Source of the DNA: Trueperella pyogenes
GTDB lineage: Bacteria > Actinomycetota > Actinomycetes > Actinomycetales > Actinomycetaceae
DNA length: 64,000 nt
Assembly: GCF_001070855.1 (NCBI RefSeq)
Contig: NZ_JVLH01000006.1
Coordinates: 248,001-312,000, forward strand
Direction of reading: 5' to 3'
Shown here one piece after another: positions 44,141 to 53,402 of this stretch (positions within the stretch are counted from its first letter, which is position 1; every line of letters starts with the position of its first letter). Made by a program: the position numbers and the translations under genes. A model generated the notes under the pieces. It was not told the origin of the DNA, did no database searches, and saw nothing but the letters and a program-made list of their open reading frames with translations.

Positions 44141-45718
44141 TCAGGCGGTCAAAACCTGAGCGACAAGCATGAGGCCACCGAAGCCGAGGACGAAAGCAAC
44201 CATTGGCCAGACGAACTTAAGCCAGTGAGAGTACTTCATATCGAGCATCTGCAGCGTTGCCATAACCAAGCCGGTCGGAGCGAGGAAGAGCATCGCGTAC
44301 TGACCCCACTGGTAAGCACAAACGATGATCCAACGAGGCATACCAACGGTATCGGCCAAAGGAGCGAAAATTGGCATCGAGAGAACGGCAAGGCCCGAAG
44401 AGGACGGGACGATAAATCCAAGGAAGAAGAAGATCACGAGCATCGCCAAGATGAACAGCGGGCCGCTCATACCTTCAACCATATTCGAGGAGTAGTACAG
44501 CAGGGTATCGGAGATCTTGCCTTGCTCCATGACGTAGTTGATACCACGAGCAAGACCAATGATCAGGGAGACGCCCACCAAGCTCGACGAACCTTCGGTG
44601 AATGCATCAACCAGAGCCTTTTCGTTCAGACGGCTCTTACCGAAGAGCGAAAGGAGCATGATGACAATCGTGATTGCAAGGAAGGATGCGGCCATGGTCG
44701 GGAACCACCAGCCCTGGCTCATAACACCCCACACCATGATCGGGAATGCTGCAACGAAGAGGATAAGGATGAGCTTCTTCTGCCAGTTAAATTCGAAGCC
44801 CTCATTGGTGCTCTTCAGGGCCCACTGAGCGTTGAACGCTTCGTGGTCTTCCCAAGTGTAGGATGCTGCAGGATTAGCCTTAATCTTCTTTGCGTACCAC
44901 CACAAGTAGCCAATGACGACTGCAGCGCCGACGACGCATCCAGCAACACGCCAAGCCAAGCCTTCAGTGAAGACAATGCCAGCAGCATTAGACGCGATAA
45001 CCACCGAGAAGGGATTGATGGTCGAGAAGGTTGTTCCCATCGAGCCCGCTAGGAAGATGGCACCGACACAGATGATCGAGTCATATCCTAGCGCTAAGAA
45101 GACTGGAACAAGGATCGGATAGAACGCCACCGCCTCTTCTTCAAGGCCGCAGCTTGTTCCACCGAGGACCATCAGGAGTGAGACCATGAAGACGAGCGCG
45201 AACTCGCGTCCCTTCGTCTTCTTTGTTAGTGCTAGAAGGCCGGCCTCAAAGGCGCCAGTTGCATTGACGACACCGATCAGACCACCAAGAACAAGGATAA
45301 AGACGATGATGTCGGCAGCTTCAACTGTACCGGTCACCATACTTTGGGTGATATCTGCAATTCCTTGGGGAGTCGAATCGAGACGCTGGTAGGTTCCGGG
45401 GATCGAAATTGGCTTCTTCAGCGATCCACCGGTGAACTTTTCAATGCCGATCTTAACGTTGAGCTTATCGAGTTGTTCCTGTGTTGCGGGAAGACTCTCA
45501 ACTTCACCTTGAGGAGAGGTGACCTGAAGCATCTGGCTCGAAGAATCGAATGCCAGCTTCGAGTAAGAACCTGCTGGGACCATCCATGTTGCCGCAACAG
45601 CGATCACAGTAAGAATGAAGAGGATGGTGAATGCAGTAGGCACATGTAGTTTAAAACGCCGCTTTGGCGCTTCTGCTTGCGGAGTAGCTTGCGAATCCGC
45701 AACTGCTGTTGATGTCAT
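44141..45718 (-). CDS. YfcC-family (arginine/ornithine-type) transporter
   Basis: A 525-residue membrane protein of the YfcC family, part of the C4-dicarboxylate anaerobic carrier-like group. About 12 hydrophobic segments; family strings include VPTAFTILFILTVIAVAATWMVPAG, FMVSLLMVLGGTSCGLEEEAVAFYPILVP, GSMGTTFSTINPFSV and LGFIVPSSSGLAVLSMPIFAPLAD. YfcC proteins often stand in for ArcD in arginine-deiminase clusters, exchanging arginine or citrulline for ornithine. ATG 45718 has GGAG 6 bases upstream; a TTG four codons earlier is less likely. Third gene of arcB-arcC-yfcC. Confidence 0.85.
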   Translation of the reverse strand: MTSTAVADSQATPQAEAPKRRFKLHVPTAFTILFILTVIAVAATWMVPAGSYSKLAFDSSSQMLQVTSPQGEVESLPATQEQLDKLNVKIGIEKFTGGSLKKPISIPGTYQRLDSTPQGIADITQSMVTGTVEAADIIVFILVLGGLIGVVNATGAFEAGLLALTKKTKGREFALVFMVSLLMVLGGTSCGLEEEAVAFYPILVPVFLALGYDSIICVGAIFLAGSMGTTFSTINPFSVVIASNAAGIVFTEGLAWRVAGCVVGAAVVIGYLWWYAKKIKANPAASYTWEDHEAFNAQWALKSTNEGFEFNWQKKLILILFVAAFPIMVWGVMSQGWWFPTMAASFLAITIVIMLLSLFGKSRLNEKALVDAFTEGSSSLVGVSLIIGLARGINYVMEQGKISDTLLYYSSNMVEGMSGPLFILAMLVIFFFLGFIVPSSSGLAVLSMPIFAPLADTVGMPRWIIVCAYQWGQYAMLFLAPTGLVMATLQMLDMKYSHWLKFVWPMVAFVLGFGGLMLVAQVLTA

Positions 45719-45822
45719 TACAGACTCCAATGTCCTTTACAACGCTGTAGGTATAAAAATGTGCAACGCGTTGCTGCCTCCACTCATATTTCATCAAGTG
45801 GAGGCAGCAACACGCGTGAGCA

Positions 45823-46761
45823 CTACTCCGCGAGAATGCGAGTACCCGTTTCACCTGCAAGCGCTTCCTTTGCGCGCTTGAGTGAGGTGATCAGGGCGCT
45901 CTTTCCAGCGCTGCCTTCAACAAATCCCATGCAGGCTTCAACCTTCGGGAGCATTGAACCAGGCGCAAACTGGCCTTCATCGATGTAACGATGGCAATCT
46001 GCGAGCGTCATCGTCGCCAGATTCTCTTGATCCGGCTTGTTGAAGTTAATTGCAACCTGATCAACTGCGGTCAGTACAACCAGAAGATCAGCATTAACTT
46101 CCTGTGCCAGCAGCGCTGCCGATCGATCCTTATCGATCACTGCAGGAACACCACTGAACCCTTCATCGGTCGACACAACCGGGATACCGCCGCCACCAAC
46201 GGCAACAACGATATGACCAGCATCGATCAATGACTTAACAACGGGAATCTCCACGATCCGAGTCGGCAGCGGGGAAGCAACCACCCAACGCCATCCGCGG
46301 CCGGCATCCTCAACGTAAGTGTTACCCGTCTCTTCCATCAGAGCCTTGGCCTCTTCTTCGGTGAAGAAGGCGCCCACGGGCTTTGAAGGCTTAGAGAACG
46401 CAGGGTCATCTGCGTTAACCTCAGTCTGCGTCACGACTGAAGCGCAGTGGCGGTCGATAGAACGAACAGCAAGTTCATTATCAATCGCCTGCTGGAGATG
46501 GTAACCAATGTAGCCCTGCGACATAGCGCCACACTCCGGGAACGGAATGCTGGGAGTGCCGCCAACCTTGGTTGCCGAGTTATCAGTTGCAACCTTGATC
46601 ATTCCGACCTGGGGACCGTTACCATGCGTAACGATCACGTCATTGCCAAGCTCAACGAGATCAACAATGGTCCGAGCGGTCTCCTTGATCAGTTCAAGTT
46701 GCTCAGCGGGGGTATTGCCAAGGGCATTACCACCAAGTGCAATTACAAGTCGTTGTCCCAC
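45823..46761 (-). CDS. arcC: Carbamate kinase
   Basis: A 312-residue carbamate kinase (amino-acid kinase fold) that makes ATP and carbamate from carbamoyl phosphate in fermentative arginine or citrulline use. Seen: VIALGGNALGNTPAEQ, VIVTHGNGPQVGMIK, SQGYIGYHLQQAID, VVAVGGGGIPVV and VIDKDRSAALLAQEVNADLLV. It starts with GTG 46761, with GAGG upstream, 7 bp after the arcB stop, so the two are one operon. Confidence 0.95.
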   Translation of the reverse strand: MGQRLVIALGGNALGNTPAEQLELIKETARTIVDLVELGNDVIVTHGNGPQVGMIKVATDNSATKVGGTPSIPFPECGAMSQGYIGYHLQQAIDNELAVRSIDRHCASVVTQTEVNADDPAFSKPSKPVGAFFTEEEAKALMEETGNTYVEDAGRGWRWVVASPLPTRIVEIPVVKSLIDAGHIVVAVGGGGIPVVSTDEGFSGVPAVIDKDRSAALLAQEVNADLLVVLTAVDQVAINFNKPDQENLATMTLADCHRYIDEGQFAPGSMLPKVEACMGFVEGSAGKSALITSLKRAKEALAGETGTRILAE

Positions 46762-46768
46762 AACAACC

Positions 46769-47764
46769 TCACTTCAAGGTTGCGTACATCACGGCCTTGA
46801 TGGTGTGCATGCGGTTTTCCGCCTCATCAAAGACACGGGACTTCGAGGACTCAAACACTGCATCCTCAACTTCCATCTCGGTGACACCGAAACGTTCGGC
46901 GATATCTGCGCCGATTGTGGTCTTGGTGTCGTGGAAAGAGGGCAGGCAGTGCATGAAGATCGACTCGGAGTCGGTCAGGGCCATAAGCTTCTCGGTCACG
47001 CGGTAGGGGCTGAGCTCCTTGATGCGCTTCTCCCACAGCTCCGCCGGCTCACCCATGGAAACCCAGATGTCGGTGTAAACCACGTGAGCACCAGTGCATG
47101 CCTCAACCGGGTCATCGGTCAGCGTGATGCTTGCACCGGTCTCCTCGGCGATCTCACGGCACTGTGCAACAAGCTCGTCAGCGGGCATAAGGTCCTTCGG
47201 GCCACATGCAACGAAGTGCAGACCGAGCTTCGAGCAAACAACCATCAGCGAGTTAGCAACGTTGTTACGAGCATCGCCCATGAACACGAACTTCAGGCCC
47301 TTGATTCCCTGGGGGAAGTTCTCCTGAACGGTGAGCATGTCGGCAATCATCTGAGTCGGGTGGAACTCGGTGGTCAGACCGTTCCACACGGGAACGCCTG
47401 CGTTCGCAGCAAGATCCTCAACGATCTCCTGAGCGAAACCACGGTACTCAATACCGTCGTACATGCGGCCGAGGACACGTGCGGTGTCTTCGATGGATTC
47501 CTTCTTGCCCATCTGAGAGCTGCCCGGATCCAGGTAGGTGACGCCCATACCAAGGTCCATACCGGCAACCTCGAATGCGCAACGAGTACGCGTGGAGGTC
47601 TTCTCAAACAGCAGAACAATGTTCTTGCCTTCGAGGTAGCGGTGGGGCGTCCCAGTAAGCTTCAGTGCCTTGAACTGGCTCGAGAGATCGATGAGGTAGC
47701 GAACTTCATCAGAAGTAAAATCGAGAAGCTTGAGGAAATGACGTCCACTCAAGTTAACTGGCAT
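46769..47764 (-). CDS. arcB: Ornithine carbamoyltransferase, catabolic type
   Basis: A 331-residue OTCase. Carbamoyl-phosphate motif FEKTSTRTRCAFE, ornithine-side loop YTDIWVSMGEPAELW (SMG), HCLPSFHDTKTTIG and the C-terminal VFDEAENRMHTIKAVM are present. The HCLP/SMG pair identifies OTCase rather than aspartate or acetylornithine transferases; sequence around the SMG loop is of the ArcB kind. In this setting it likely runs citrulline to carbamoyl phosphate plus ornithine, feeding ArcC. ATG 47764 is chosen for AAGGA 7 bases upstream. No arcA is adjacent on either side. Confidence 0.93.
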   Translation of the reverse strand: MPVNLSGRHFLKLLDFTSDEVRYLIDLSSQFKALKLTGTPHRYLEGKNIVLLFEKTSTRTRCAFEVAGMDLGMGVTYLDPGSSQMGKKESIEDTARVLGRMYDGIEYRGFAQEIVEDLAANAGVPVWNGLTTEFHPTQMIADMLTVQENFPQGIKGLKFVFMGDARNNVANSLMVVCSKLGLHFVACGPKDLMPADELVAQCREIAEETGASITLTDDPVEACTGAHVVYTDIWVSMGEPAELWEKRIKELSPYRVTEKLMALTDSESIFMHCLPSFHDTKTTIGADIAERFGVTEMEVEDAVFESSKSRVFDEAENRMHTIKAVMYATLK

Positions 47765-47854
47765 GACTTGTCCTTCCTGACAATTCATAGAAAACACCGG
47801 CAACCACCTTGGTACCGGATAACAGGTTGTAACCCTGCTCACAGGAAAGCTACA

Positions 47855-47882
47855 CGTATACCCTGAAAAATGCAAGGGTCAA
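47855..47882 (-). promoter_or_regulatory. arcB-arcC-yfcC promoter
   Basis: On the minus strand TTGACC (-35, 47877-47882), 16-bp spacer, TATACG (-10, 47855-47860). The leader would be about 85 bases. Confidence 0.55.
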
Positions 47883-48138
47883 AACAAATAGTTAGAGGCC
47901 GTTAAGTAAACTCTTTTTCAAACTACAGCCAAGACTTCTTCTAAAGAATCTCACCCACCTTAAGCTTCGAGACAAGCAGTGGCGCGATTACAGGTAACAG
48001 AAAAACTTGAACTAAATTTCAGAACTGGTAGATTTTCGCTTGAAACCAAGTCTTTGAGAAAAAGAGCAAACAAAGCCGCCGCAGAATTCGCAGAACATTA
48101 AGCCAACTTAGCTCAAGTTTAATGACAGACTGAAAGGA

Positions 48139-48200
48139 AAATAGTCAAGCTTCCACAAAGCTAGGCTTTAATAAAAGCAATAATGAAAGCTTGACTATTT
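48139..48200 (-). terminator. Inverted repeat downstream of folD (terminator or small element)
   Basis: Perfect 14-bp arms (AAATAGTCAAGCTT at 48139-48152, complement at 48187-48200) enclose 34 bases that are rich in AAAGC/GCTTT words. It lies 21 bp after the folD stop and on the minus strand is followed by TTCCTTTC. AT-rich arms are unlike the GC-rich terminators elsewhere in the window. Confidence 0.5.
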
Positions 48201-48221
48201 GTATCTATTCAGATGAAAATT

Positions 48222-49124
48222 TCACGCGTTTGTGCCGCGCTCCGCAGCCTCGACGACGTTCATCAGCAAAAGTGCGCGCGTCATTGGCCCCACTCCCCCA
48301 GGATTCGGCGAGAGCCAGCCTGCGACGCGGTCAACACCGTCTGCAATGTCACCCATCAGACGCGCCTTCCCACTTTCCGGATCGACGACGCGAGAAACAC
48401 CCACATCCAGCACAACTGCTCCAGGATGGACCATATCCGCAGTAATTAAGCCCGCATAGCCCGTAGCGGCAACAACGACATCTGCCGCCCGCGTATGCAC
48501 TGCCAGATCCCGTGTTCCGGTATGACAGATTGTCACCGTCGCATTGATGTCTTTACGCGTGAGAAGCAGGCCAATTGAACGACCGACAGTAACTCCACGT
48601 CCAACAACGCACACATTGGCACCATTAAGATCGATCCCATTGCGCTGAATTAACTCAATGACAGCACGCGGCGTACACGGCAGAGGAGAGGTAATAGCTT
48701 CACTCCCCCGCAGCACCAATCGGCCGAGATTTGTCGGGTGAAGACCATCGGCGTCCTTGTCAGGATCCACAGTCTCGAGGACACGGTTCGTATCTACTCC
48801 ACGCGGCAGAGGAAGCTGAACGATGAACCCCGTACAGGCAGGATCTGCATTCAGACCAGCCACGGCCTCGAGAATCTGATCCTCACTGGCGCGAGCAGGA
48901 AGATCCACGCGAATCGATTCAATTCCTACCTCAGCACAGTCGCGATGCTTTCCAGCAACATAGGCAACGGACCCTGGATCCTCGCCAACCAAGATCGTTC
49001 CAAGCCCTGGAACCACTCCGCGAGCGCGCAAAACTTCAACCCTTGCACGAAGTTCATCTTTGATCTGAGCCGCGCACGCTATGCCATCCAGAACGCGAGC
49101 ATCGCCTTCCCACGGAGCCCTCAT
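48222..49124 (-). CDS. folD: Methylene-THF dehydrogenase / methenyl-THF cyclohydrolase
   Basis: A 300-residue bifunctional FolD that interconverts 5,10-methylene-THF and 10-formyl-THF with NADP. Seen: [25 protein letters not shown] (catalytic YxxxK with Lys), [55 protein letters not shown] and [11 protein letters not shown] 49124 overlaps the glyA stop by 4 bp, so it is translated after glyA, whose product supplies methylene-THF. Confidence 0.95.
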   Translation of the reverse strand: MRAPWEGDARVLDGIACAAQIKDELRARVEVLRARGVVPGLGTILVGEDPGSVAYVAGKHRDCAEVGIESIRVDLPARASEDQILEAVAGLNADPACTGFIVQLPLPRGVDTNRVLETVDPDKDADGLHPTNLGRLVLRGSEAITSPLPCTPRAVIELIQRNGIDLNGANVCVVGRGVTVGRSIGLLLTRKDINATVTICHTGTRDLAVHTRAADVVVAATGYAGLITADMVHPGAVVLDVGVSRVVDPESGKARLMGDIADGVDRVAGWLSPNPGGVGPMTRALLLMNVVEAAERGTNA

Positions 49125-50410
49125 TGATTCAGCCCCGCATAGAGAGGATGGGCATCCGTCAGAGCGCGTACTCGCGCACGCAGAGGCTCAACTTCCACCT
49201 GTCCACTGGCCCCTTGAATAAGAGCCGTAGCAATAATGTCACCGACCTCTTCGAAATCAGCAACGCTAAACCCACGCGTCGCAAGTGCGGGAGTTCCAAC
49301 ACGAAGGCCCGAAGTCACCCTAGGCGGGCGAGGATCGAAAGGCACGGCATTGCGATTGACCGTAATACCAACCTCATGGAGAAGGTCCTCAGCTTGCTGT
49401 CCATTCAGCGAAGAGTTCACTAGATCAACCAGAACGAGGTGCACATCGGTACCACCCGTCACCAAGCGAATCCCCGCGGCCTGAGCATCGGGAGCTAATA
49501 GACGCTGCGCAATGGCCTGAGCGCCGTCCAAGGTACGCTGCTGCCGATCGCGGAATTCCTCGGTCTGAGCAACCTTCATCGCAATGGCTTTCGCGGCAAC
49601 AACATGCATCAACGGACCACCCTGCTGGCCGGGGAAGACCGCGCTATCAAGCTTCTTGCCCCACTGCTCCCCCCGCGAGGACAGGATCATTCCCGAACGC
49701 GGACCACCCAAAGTCTTATGGACAGTCGTGGTCACAATATCTGCGTGAGGAACCGGTGAGGGATGCAAACCAGCGGCAACTAAGCCCGCGAAGTGGGCCA
49801 TATCAACCCACAACACAGCTCCGACCTCGTCGGCAATTTCACGGAATGCTGCAAAGTCCAGGTGACGCGGGTAAGCCGACCATCCCGCAATCAAGACTCG
49901 CGGGCGCTCGCGCAGTGCAGCCTCGCGAACTTTTTCGGGTTCAATACGCATCGTCTGAGGATCGACCTCATAGCCAACTGCATGATAGTTCTTGCCCGAA
50001 AAGTTCAGGCGCATACCGTGAGTGAGGTGACCTCCGTGCGCCAGGGACAGGCCCAGAAGAGTATCACCAACGTTTGCCATTGCCATGAGTGCTGCAGCAT
50101 TTGCCTGGGCACCTGAGTGAGGCTGAACGTTGACATAGTCCGCGCCTTGGAAGACTTCCTTTGCGCGTGAAATCGCCAGAGATTCCGCAACATCAACGAA
50201 CTCGCATCCGCCGTAGTAGCGACGGCCCGGATAACCCTCCGCGTACTTGTTTGTGAGGACGGAGCCTTGCGCCTCAAGCACCGCTCGTGGAACGAAGTTT
50301 TCCGAGGCAATCATTTCCAGCGTGTGCTGCTGGCGTTCCAATTCGCTATCCAAAACCGCCTGGATTTCGGGATCGAGCTGGCGCAGTGGGAGGTCATTGA
50401 GCGTATCCAT
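49121..50410 (-). CDS. glyA: Serine hydroxymethyltransferase
   Basis: A 429-residue PLP enzyme that converts serine and THF to glycine and methylene-THF. Seen: [22 protein letters not shown] (quoted in family blocks IASENFVP and [15 protein letters not shown]), [17 protein letters not shown], the PLP lysine in [17 protein letters not shown] and [20 protein letters not shown] 50410 has AAGGA 8 bases upstream; 11 upstream codons lack such a site. Forms an operon with folD. No ZTP, THF or glycine riboswitch is recognisable upstream. Confidence 0.95.
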   Translation of the reverse strand: MDTLNDLPLRQLDPEIQAVLDSELERQQHTLEMIASENFVPRAVLEAQGSVLTNKYAEGYPGRRYYGGCEFVDVAESLAISRAKEVFQGADYVNVQPHSGAQANAAALMAMANVGDTLLGLSLAHGGHLTHGMRLNFSGKNYHAVGYEVDPQTMRIEPEKVREAALRERPRVLIAGWSAYPRHLDFAAFREIADEVGAVLWVDMAHFAGLVAAGLHPSPVPHADIVTTTVHKTLGGPRSGMILSSRGEQWGKKLDSAVFPGQQGGPLMHVVAAKAIAMKVAQTEEFRDRQQRTLDGAQAIAQRLLAPDAQAAGIRLVTGGTDVHLVLVDLVNSSLNGQQAEDLLHEVGITVNRNAVPFDPRPPRVTSGLRVGTPALATRGFSVADFEEVGDIIATALIQGASGQVEVEPLRARVRALTDAHPLYAGLNQ

Positions 50411-50519
50411 TGCGAGTCCTTGCAAAGTCGTGAGCCGGGTCATCCCCGAATTTTGCCTTTACTTTACCCCACGACGAGGCCACTTCCGAGGTTTCGTCCA
50501 AAATCGTCCGTTTTGTGGG

Positions 50520-50584
50520 AACTAAGGCCTAGCTAAATTCACTTAGTTACGATAACCTTTCTCAAAGTTCGGCTATGCGAACTT
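50520..50584. promoter_or_regulatory. Operator candidates of the metal-ion ABC operon
   Basis: A perfect 20-bp palindrome AAGTTCG-GCTATG-CGAACTT (50565-50584) overlaps a candidate -10 (GGCTAT 50571-50576, with TTACGA 50547-50552 as -35). A second inverted repeat AACTAAG-N15-CTTAGTT lies at 50520-50548. Position fits a Zur- or DtxR/MntR-type repressor; neither matches a consensus I can name. Confidence 0.5.
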
Positions 50585-50632
50585 CTTGGCAAAGAAAGCC
50601 ATAAATAACACCCCAATGAAGAGGAACTTCAA

Positions 50633-51802
50633 ATGTCCGCCGTTCACTCGCGTTCATTCCTTGCCGCCACAGCAGCCTGCCTACTGGGTGCGACCTCGAT
50701 CGCCTCGTGCTCAACTGCAGCTTCACAGTCGGGCTCCACCTCACTCTCCCTCGTCGCAAGCACCACCCAGATCTGCGACTATGTCACCCAGATTGCGCAG
50801 CAGCCCTCGGCACAAAACTCCATCTCGCTCGATAAAACTGATGCCACGGGAACGCAATCCCATATTGGGGCCCCCGCCGAGCAAGCCAGCGCAAAAGTTC
50901 AGCTCACGTGTCTACTTGCCCCCAACGCCTCGGCACACGAGCACGAAATGACTCCCCAGCAACTGCAAGCACTTGCGTCGGCGAAAGTCCTGCTCGTCTC
51001 GGGCGTCGACCTCGAGCATTTCCTGGATCAGGCCGTGAGCGCCTCTGGGTTCAAGGGAACGATGGGAGTGACCTCGGGAATTCTCACTGCCGCCGACCTC
51101 AAGGATCCCCAGGGTCAGGAACAGCGCGACAAGCAATTCCCCTACTCAGTTTCCCGGGGCAGTCATACAGTCGAGGCGGCACCCTGGCCTTTCCCGCCAG
51201 AAGAAGGAGAGAGCGAGCCGGAGTTCGCCTACGATCCTCACGTCTGGACCTCTCCAGCGAACGCAGCCCTGCAGGTCCGCAACATCGGTGAATTCCTCTC
51301 AGCAGCTGACCCGGATCACGCCGAGGCATACAGCACGGCAACCGAAGAGTACGCAAAGCGTATCGACTCCCTCGATGCGTGGGCGAAGGACAGCTTTAAC
51401 AGCGTTCCTGCCGATAAGCGCGTCCTCTTTAGCTCCCACGATGCCTTCGGATATTTGTCGAAACGCTACGGCATTCGTTTCATCGGTGCAGCACTTTCTG
51501 ATTTCAATGAACAACAGGATGCAACCGCTGAGCACATCGCGCAGGCAAGCGAGGAAGTGAAGAAATCTGGAGCGAGCGCAATTTTCGCAGAGAACTCCAA
51601 TAACTCGAAGTCAATTGAAACGATTGCACGCGCCGCGGGAGTCAAAGCCATCATCGGCGACGACGCGCTCTATGGAGATTCCCTTGGACCCGTGGGCAGT
51701 GAAGGCGAAACCTACATCGGCTCGATCATCCATAACGTCACAACCATGACAAAAGCCTGGGACGGAACGATCGCACCTCTACCTTCAGAACTCAAGCGTT
51801 AA
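50633..51802 (+). CDS. Metal-binding lipoprotein of a Zn/Mn ABC importer
   Basis: A 389-residue cluster A-I (ZnuA/TroA-like) binding protein. A lipoprotein signal ends in SIASC (Cys about residue 26). Mature features: LVASTTQICDYVTQIA, LAPNASAHEHEMTPQQL with metal-site His, LVSGVDLEHFLD, AYDPHVWTSPANA and LFSSHDAFGYLSKRYG. Metal ligands typical of the family (His, His, His/Glu, Asp) are present; Zn or Mn cannot be told apart. AGAGGAA lies 7 bases before ATG 50633. First gene of a four-gene operon. Confidence 0.9.
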   Translation: MSAVHSRSFLAATAACLLGATSIASCSTAASQSGSTSLSLVASTTQICDYVTQIAQQPSAQNSISLDKTDATGTQSHIGAPAEQASAKVQLTCLLAPNASAHEHEMTPQQLQALASAKVLLVSGVDLEHFLDQAVSASGFKGTMGVTSGILTAADLKDPQGQEQRDKQFPYSVSRGSHTVEAAPWPFPPEEGESEPEFAYDPHVWTSPANAALQVRNIGEFLSAADPDHAEAYSTATEEYAKRIDSLDAWAKDSFNSVPADKRVLFSSHDAFGYLSKRYGIRFIGAALSDFNEQQDATAEHIAQASEEVKKSGASAIFAENSNNSKSIETIARAAGVKAIIGDDALYGDSLGPVGSEGETYIGSIIHNVTTMTKAWDGTIAPLPSELKR

Positions 51803-51808
51803 GCGAGC

Positions 51809-52561
51809 ATGATGAACGCAGACGCTCATATGTTTTCGGAGCCTAACGAGGGCTGCGATGCTGGCAACACTGTCTTCTCAGCCAAAAATGCCAGCATCGG
51901 ATACTCCCAGACACCGGTCCTGACGGGAATCACCCTCTCGCTCAGCCCCGGACATGCCCTCGCTTTGATCGGTCCAAATGGATCGGGAAAGACAACGCTC
52001 ATGCGAGCGCTCTTGGGAAGTGCTCAAGTCATATCTGGAGAAGTGAGCTGCCCGCTGGATTTCCTCGGCTACGTCCCACAAAACAGTGATATCGACTTGA
52101 GTTTCCCAATCAACGTTCGTCAGGTCGTCGAAATGGGAATGTACCCGAAGACAAAGCTTCTCCGTCCACTCAGTCGTGAACAGAAAGAAGCGGTCAGTGC
52201 AGCGTTAGAACAGATTGGCTTAGTCGAGCGTGCCCGCGAGCGCTTTGGGACCCTTTCCGGCGGCCAACGCCAGCGCGTTCTAGTCGCGCGTGCCTTGGTC
52301 GCCAAGCCTCGCTTGGTGTTGCTTGACGAACCTTTCAACGGTTTGGATGAGCCCAACCGCGAAGCTCTTCTCTCGCTCATTAACCAAGCAAAAGCTCAGG
52401 GAACCGCGTTCATGATTTCAACCCATGACTATCGGGTCGCAACCGAAGTGTGCGATGAGAGCCTCATCGTGGCTGGACGCCAAGTTGCCTACGGGCCAAC
52501 CTCCCAGGTTTTCCGTCCGGAAATCATCAATGAAGCTTTCGGCGGGATTAACAATGTTTAA
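51809..52561 (+). CDS. Metal ABC importer ATPase
   Basis: A 250-residue ABC ATPase of the ZnuC/MntB group: Walker A IGPNGSGKTTLMR, YVPQNSDIDLSFPINVRQVVEMG (family mark), signature LSGGQRQRVLVARAL, Walker B LVLLDEPFNGLD and FMISTHDYRV. It couples ATP hydrolysis to uptake through the next two permeases. It begins 6 bp after the binding-protein stop and overlaps the first permease by 8 bp. Confidence 0.93.
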   Translation: MMNADAHMFSEPNEGCDAGNTVFSAKNASIGYSQTPVLTGITLSLSPGHALALIGPNGSGKTTLMRALLGSAQVISGEVSCPLDFLGYVPQNSDIDLSFPINVRQVVEMGMYPKTKLLRPLSREQKEAVSAALEQIGLVERARERFGTLSGGQRQRVLVARALVAKPRLVLLDEPFNGLDEPNREALLSLINQAKAQGTAFMISTHDYRVATEVCDESLIVAGRQVAYGPTSQVFRPEIINEAFGGINNV

Positions 52562-53402
52562 CGCGATCGTAAGCGCTCCGCCCCTGTGGTTCTCTCCCTT
52601 TTTCCTCCGCCCGCTGCTCTTCCTTGTTCTCTTCGGAATTGCAGCGGGCGCGGTTGGAACCCTGGTCAATCTGCGCAACTGGCAATTCGGTGCCGAGGCA
52701 TCGGTTCACTCGATCTTCCCCGGGATTGTCGTCGGCGCGGTTTTCGGCGGTATCGATTGGATCCCCGCAGGCGGGGGAATCTGCGCGATATTCGTTGCTG
52801 CCGCATTAACCTGGGCGATGCGCCACCGCGCGCACGAGGCCGCTGCGGCAGTCGTCCTGACTTCCTTCTTCGCGCTCGGCGTCATCATTTCCCTCAAAAA
52901 GGGCGATATGTCGGGCCAAATGGAGGCGTTGATGTTTGGCCGCCTTCTGGAAGTTACGCCCCAGCGCATGGCGATTTCCCTCATCTTTTGCCTTTTTGCC
53001 TGCGTCCTAGTCGTTCTTTCGTGGCGCGCTCAGCTCATGTGCGCCTTTGACAGTGCGGGAGCACTCGCCGCGCGAGTACCCACGACGCTGTGCGATGTCT
53101 GCCTCAACGCCGCGATGTGCGCAATCGTCGTCGCGGGGGCCTCGGCAATCGGTGTTCTTTTGGTCGTGGGGTACCTCATTGTCCCCGCACTCGCCGCGCG
53201 TCTCCTCTCCTCATCGCCGAGGCAGATGCTGGCCTATTCGGTACTTCTTTCCTGCGCGGGTGGGGCGCTGGGGATAGCAACTCTCCTGGTTCACCTTTCC
53301 AGGCCTACTTCACCCCAAGCCTCGGTTGCTCTGACCCAAGTGGCTCTATGCGCACTCATCGTCGGACTGCACAGAGCACGAAAGAAAGTTCGGACATGTT
53401 AG
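52554..53402 (+). CDS. Metal ABC importer permease 1
   Basis: A 282-residue ABC-3 family permease with about 8 TM helices; marks include FLVLFGIAAGAVGTLVNLRNWQFGAEASVHSIFPGIVVG and the ABC-3 GVLLVVGYLIVPALAARLL. ATG 52554 lies inside the ATPase stop region (8-bp overlap); an upstream frame to 52425 runs through the ATPase and is not used. Having two consecutive permease genes suggests a heterodimeric channel, as in MntCD or TroCD systems. Confidence 0.9.
   Translation: MFNAIVSAPPLWFSPFFLRPLLFLVLFGIAAGAVGTLVNLRNWQFGAEASVHSIFPGIVVGAVFGGIDWIPAGGGICAIFVAAALTWAMRHRAHEAAAAVVLTSFFALGVIISLKKGDMSGQMEALMFGRLLEVTPQRMAISLIFCLFACVLVVLSWRAQLMCAFDSAGALAARVPTTLCDVCLNAAMCAIVVAGASAIGVLLVVGYLIVPALAARLLSSSPRQMLAYSVLLSCAGGALGIATLLVHLSRPTSPQASVALTQVALCALIVGLHRARKKVRTC

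Larger units (their letters stand above)
47765..48221. other. AT-rich intergenic region between folD and arcB
   Basis: A 457-bp gap with markedly lower G+C than its neighbours. It contains the arcB promoter (47855-47882) and an inverted repeat next to folD (48139-48200). No coding frame is credible. Confidence 0.55.

Noticed and set aside
43916-45052. 378-codon open frame opposite YfcC
   Set aside because: Composition is His/Glu/Asp/Arg-rich as expected from the antisense of membrane helices; not a plausible protein.
46547-47866. 439-codon open frame opposite arcC and arcB
   Set aside because: Spans two well-supported genes and their junction; no family signature and no start signal.
50411-50632. 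ZTP/pfl, THF or glycine riboswitch before glyA-folD
   Set aside because: The conserved cores of these riboswitches are not present in the minus-strand leader.
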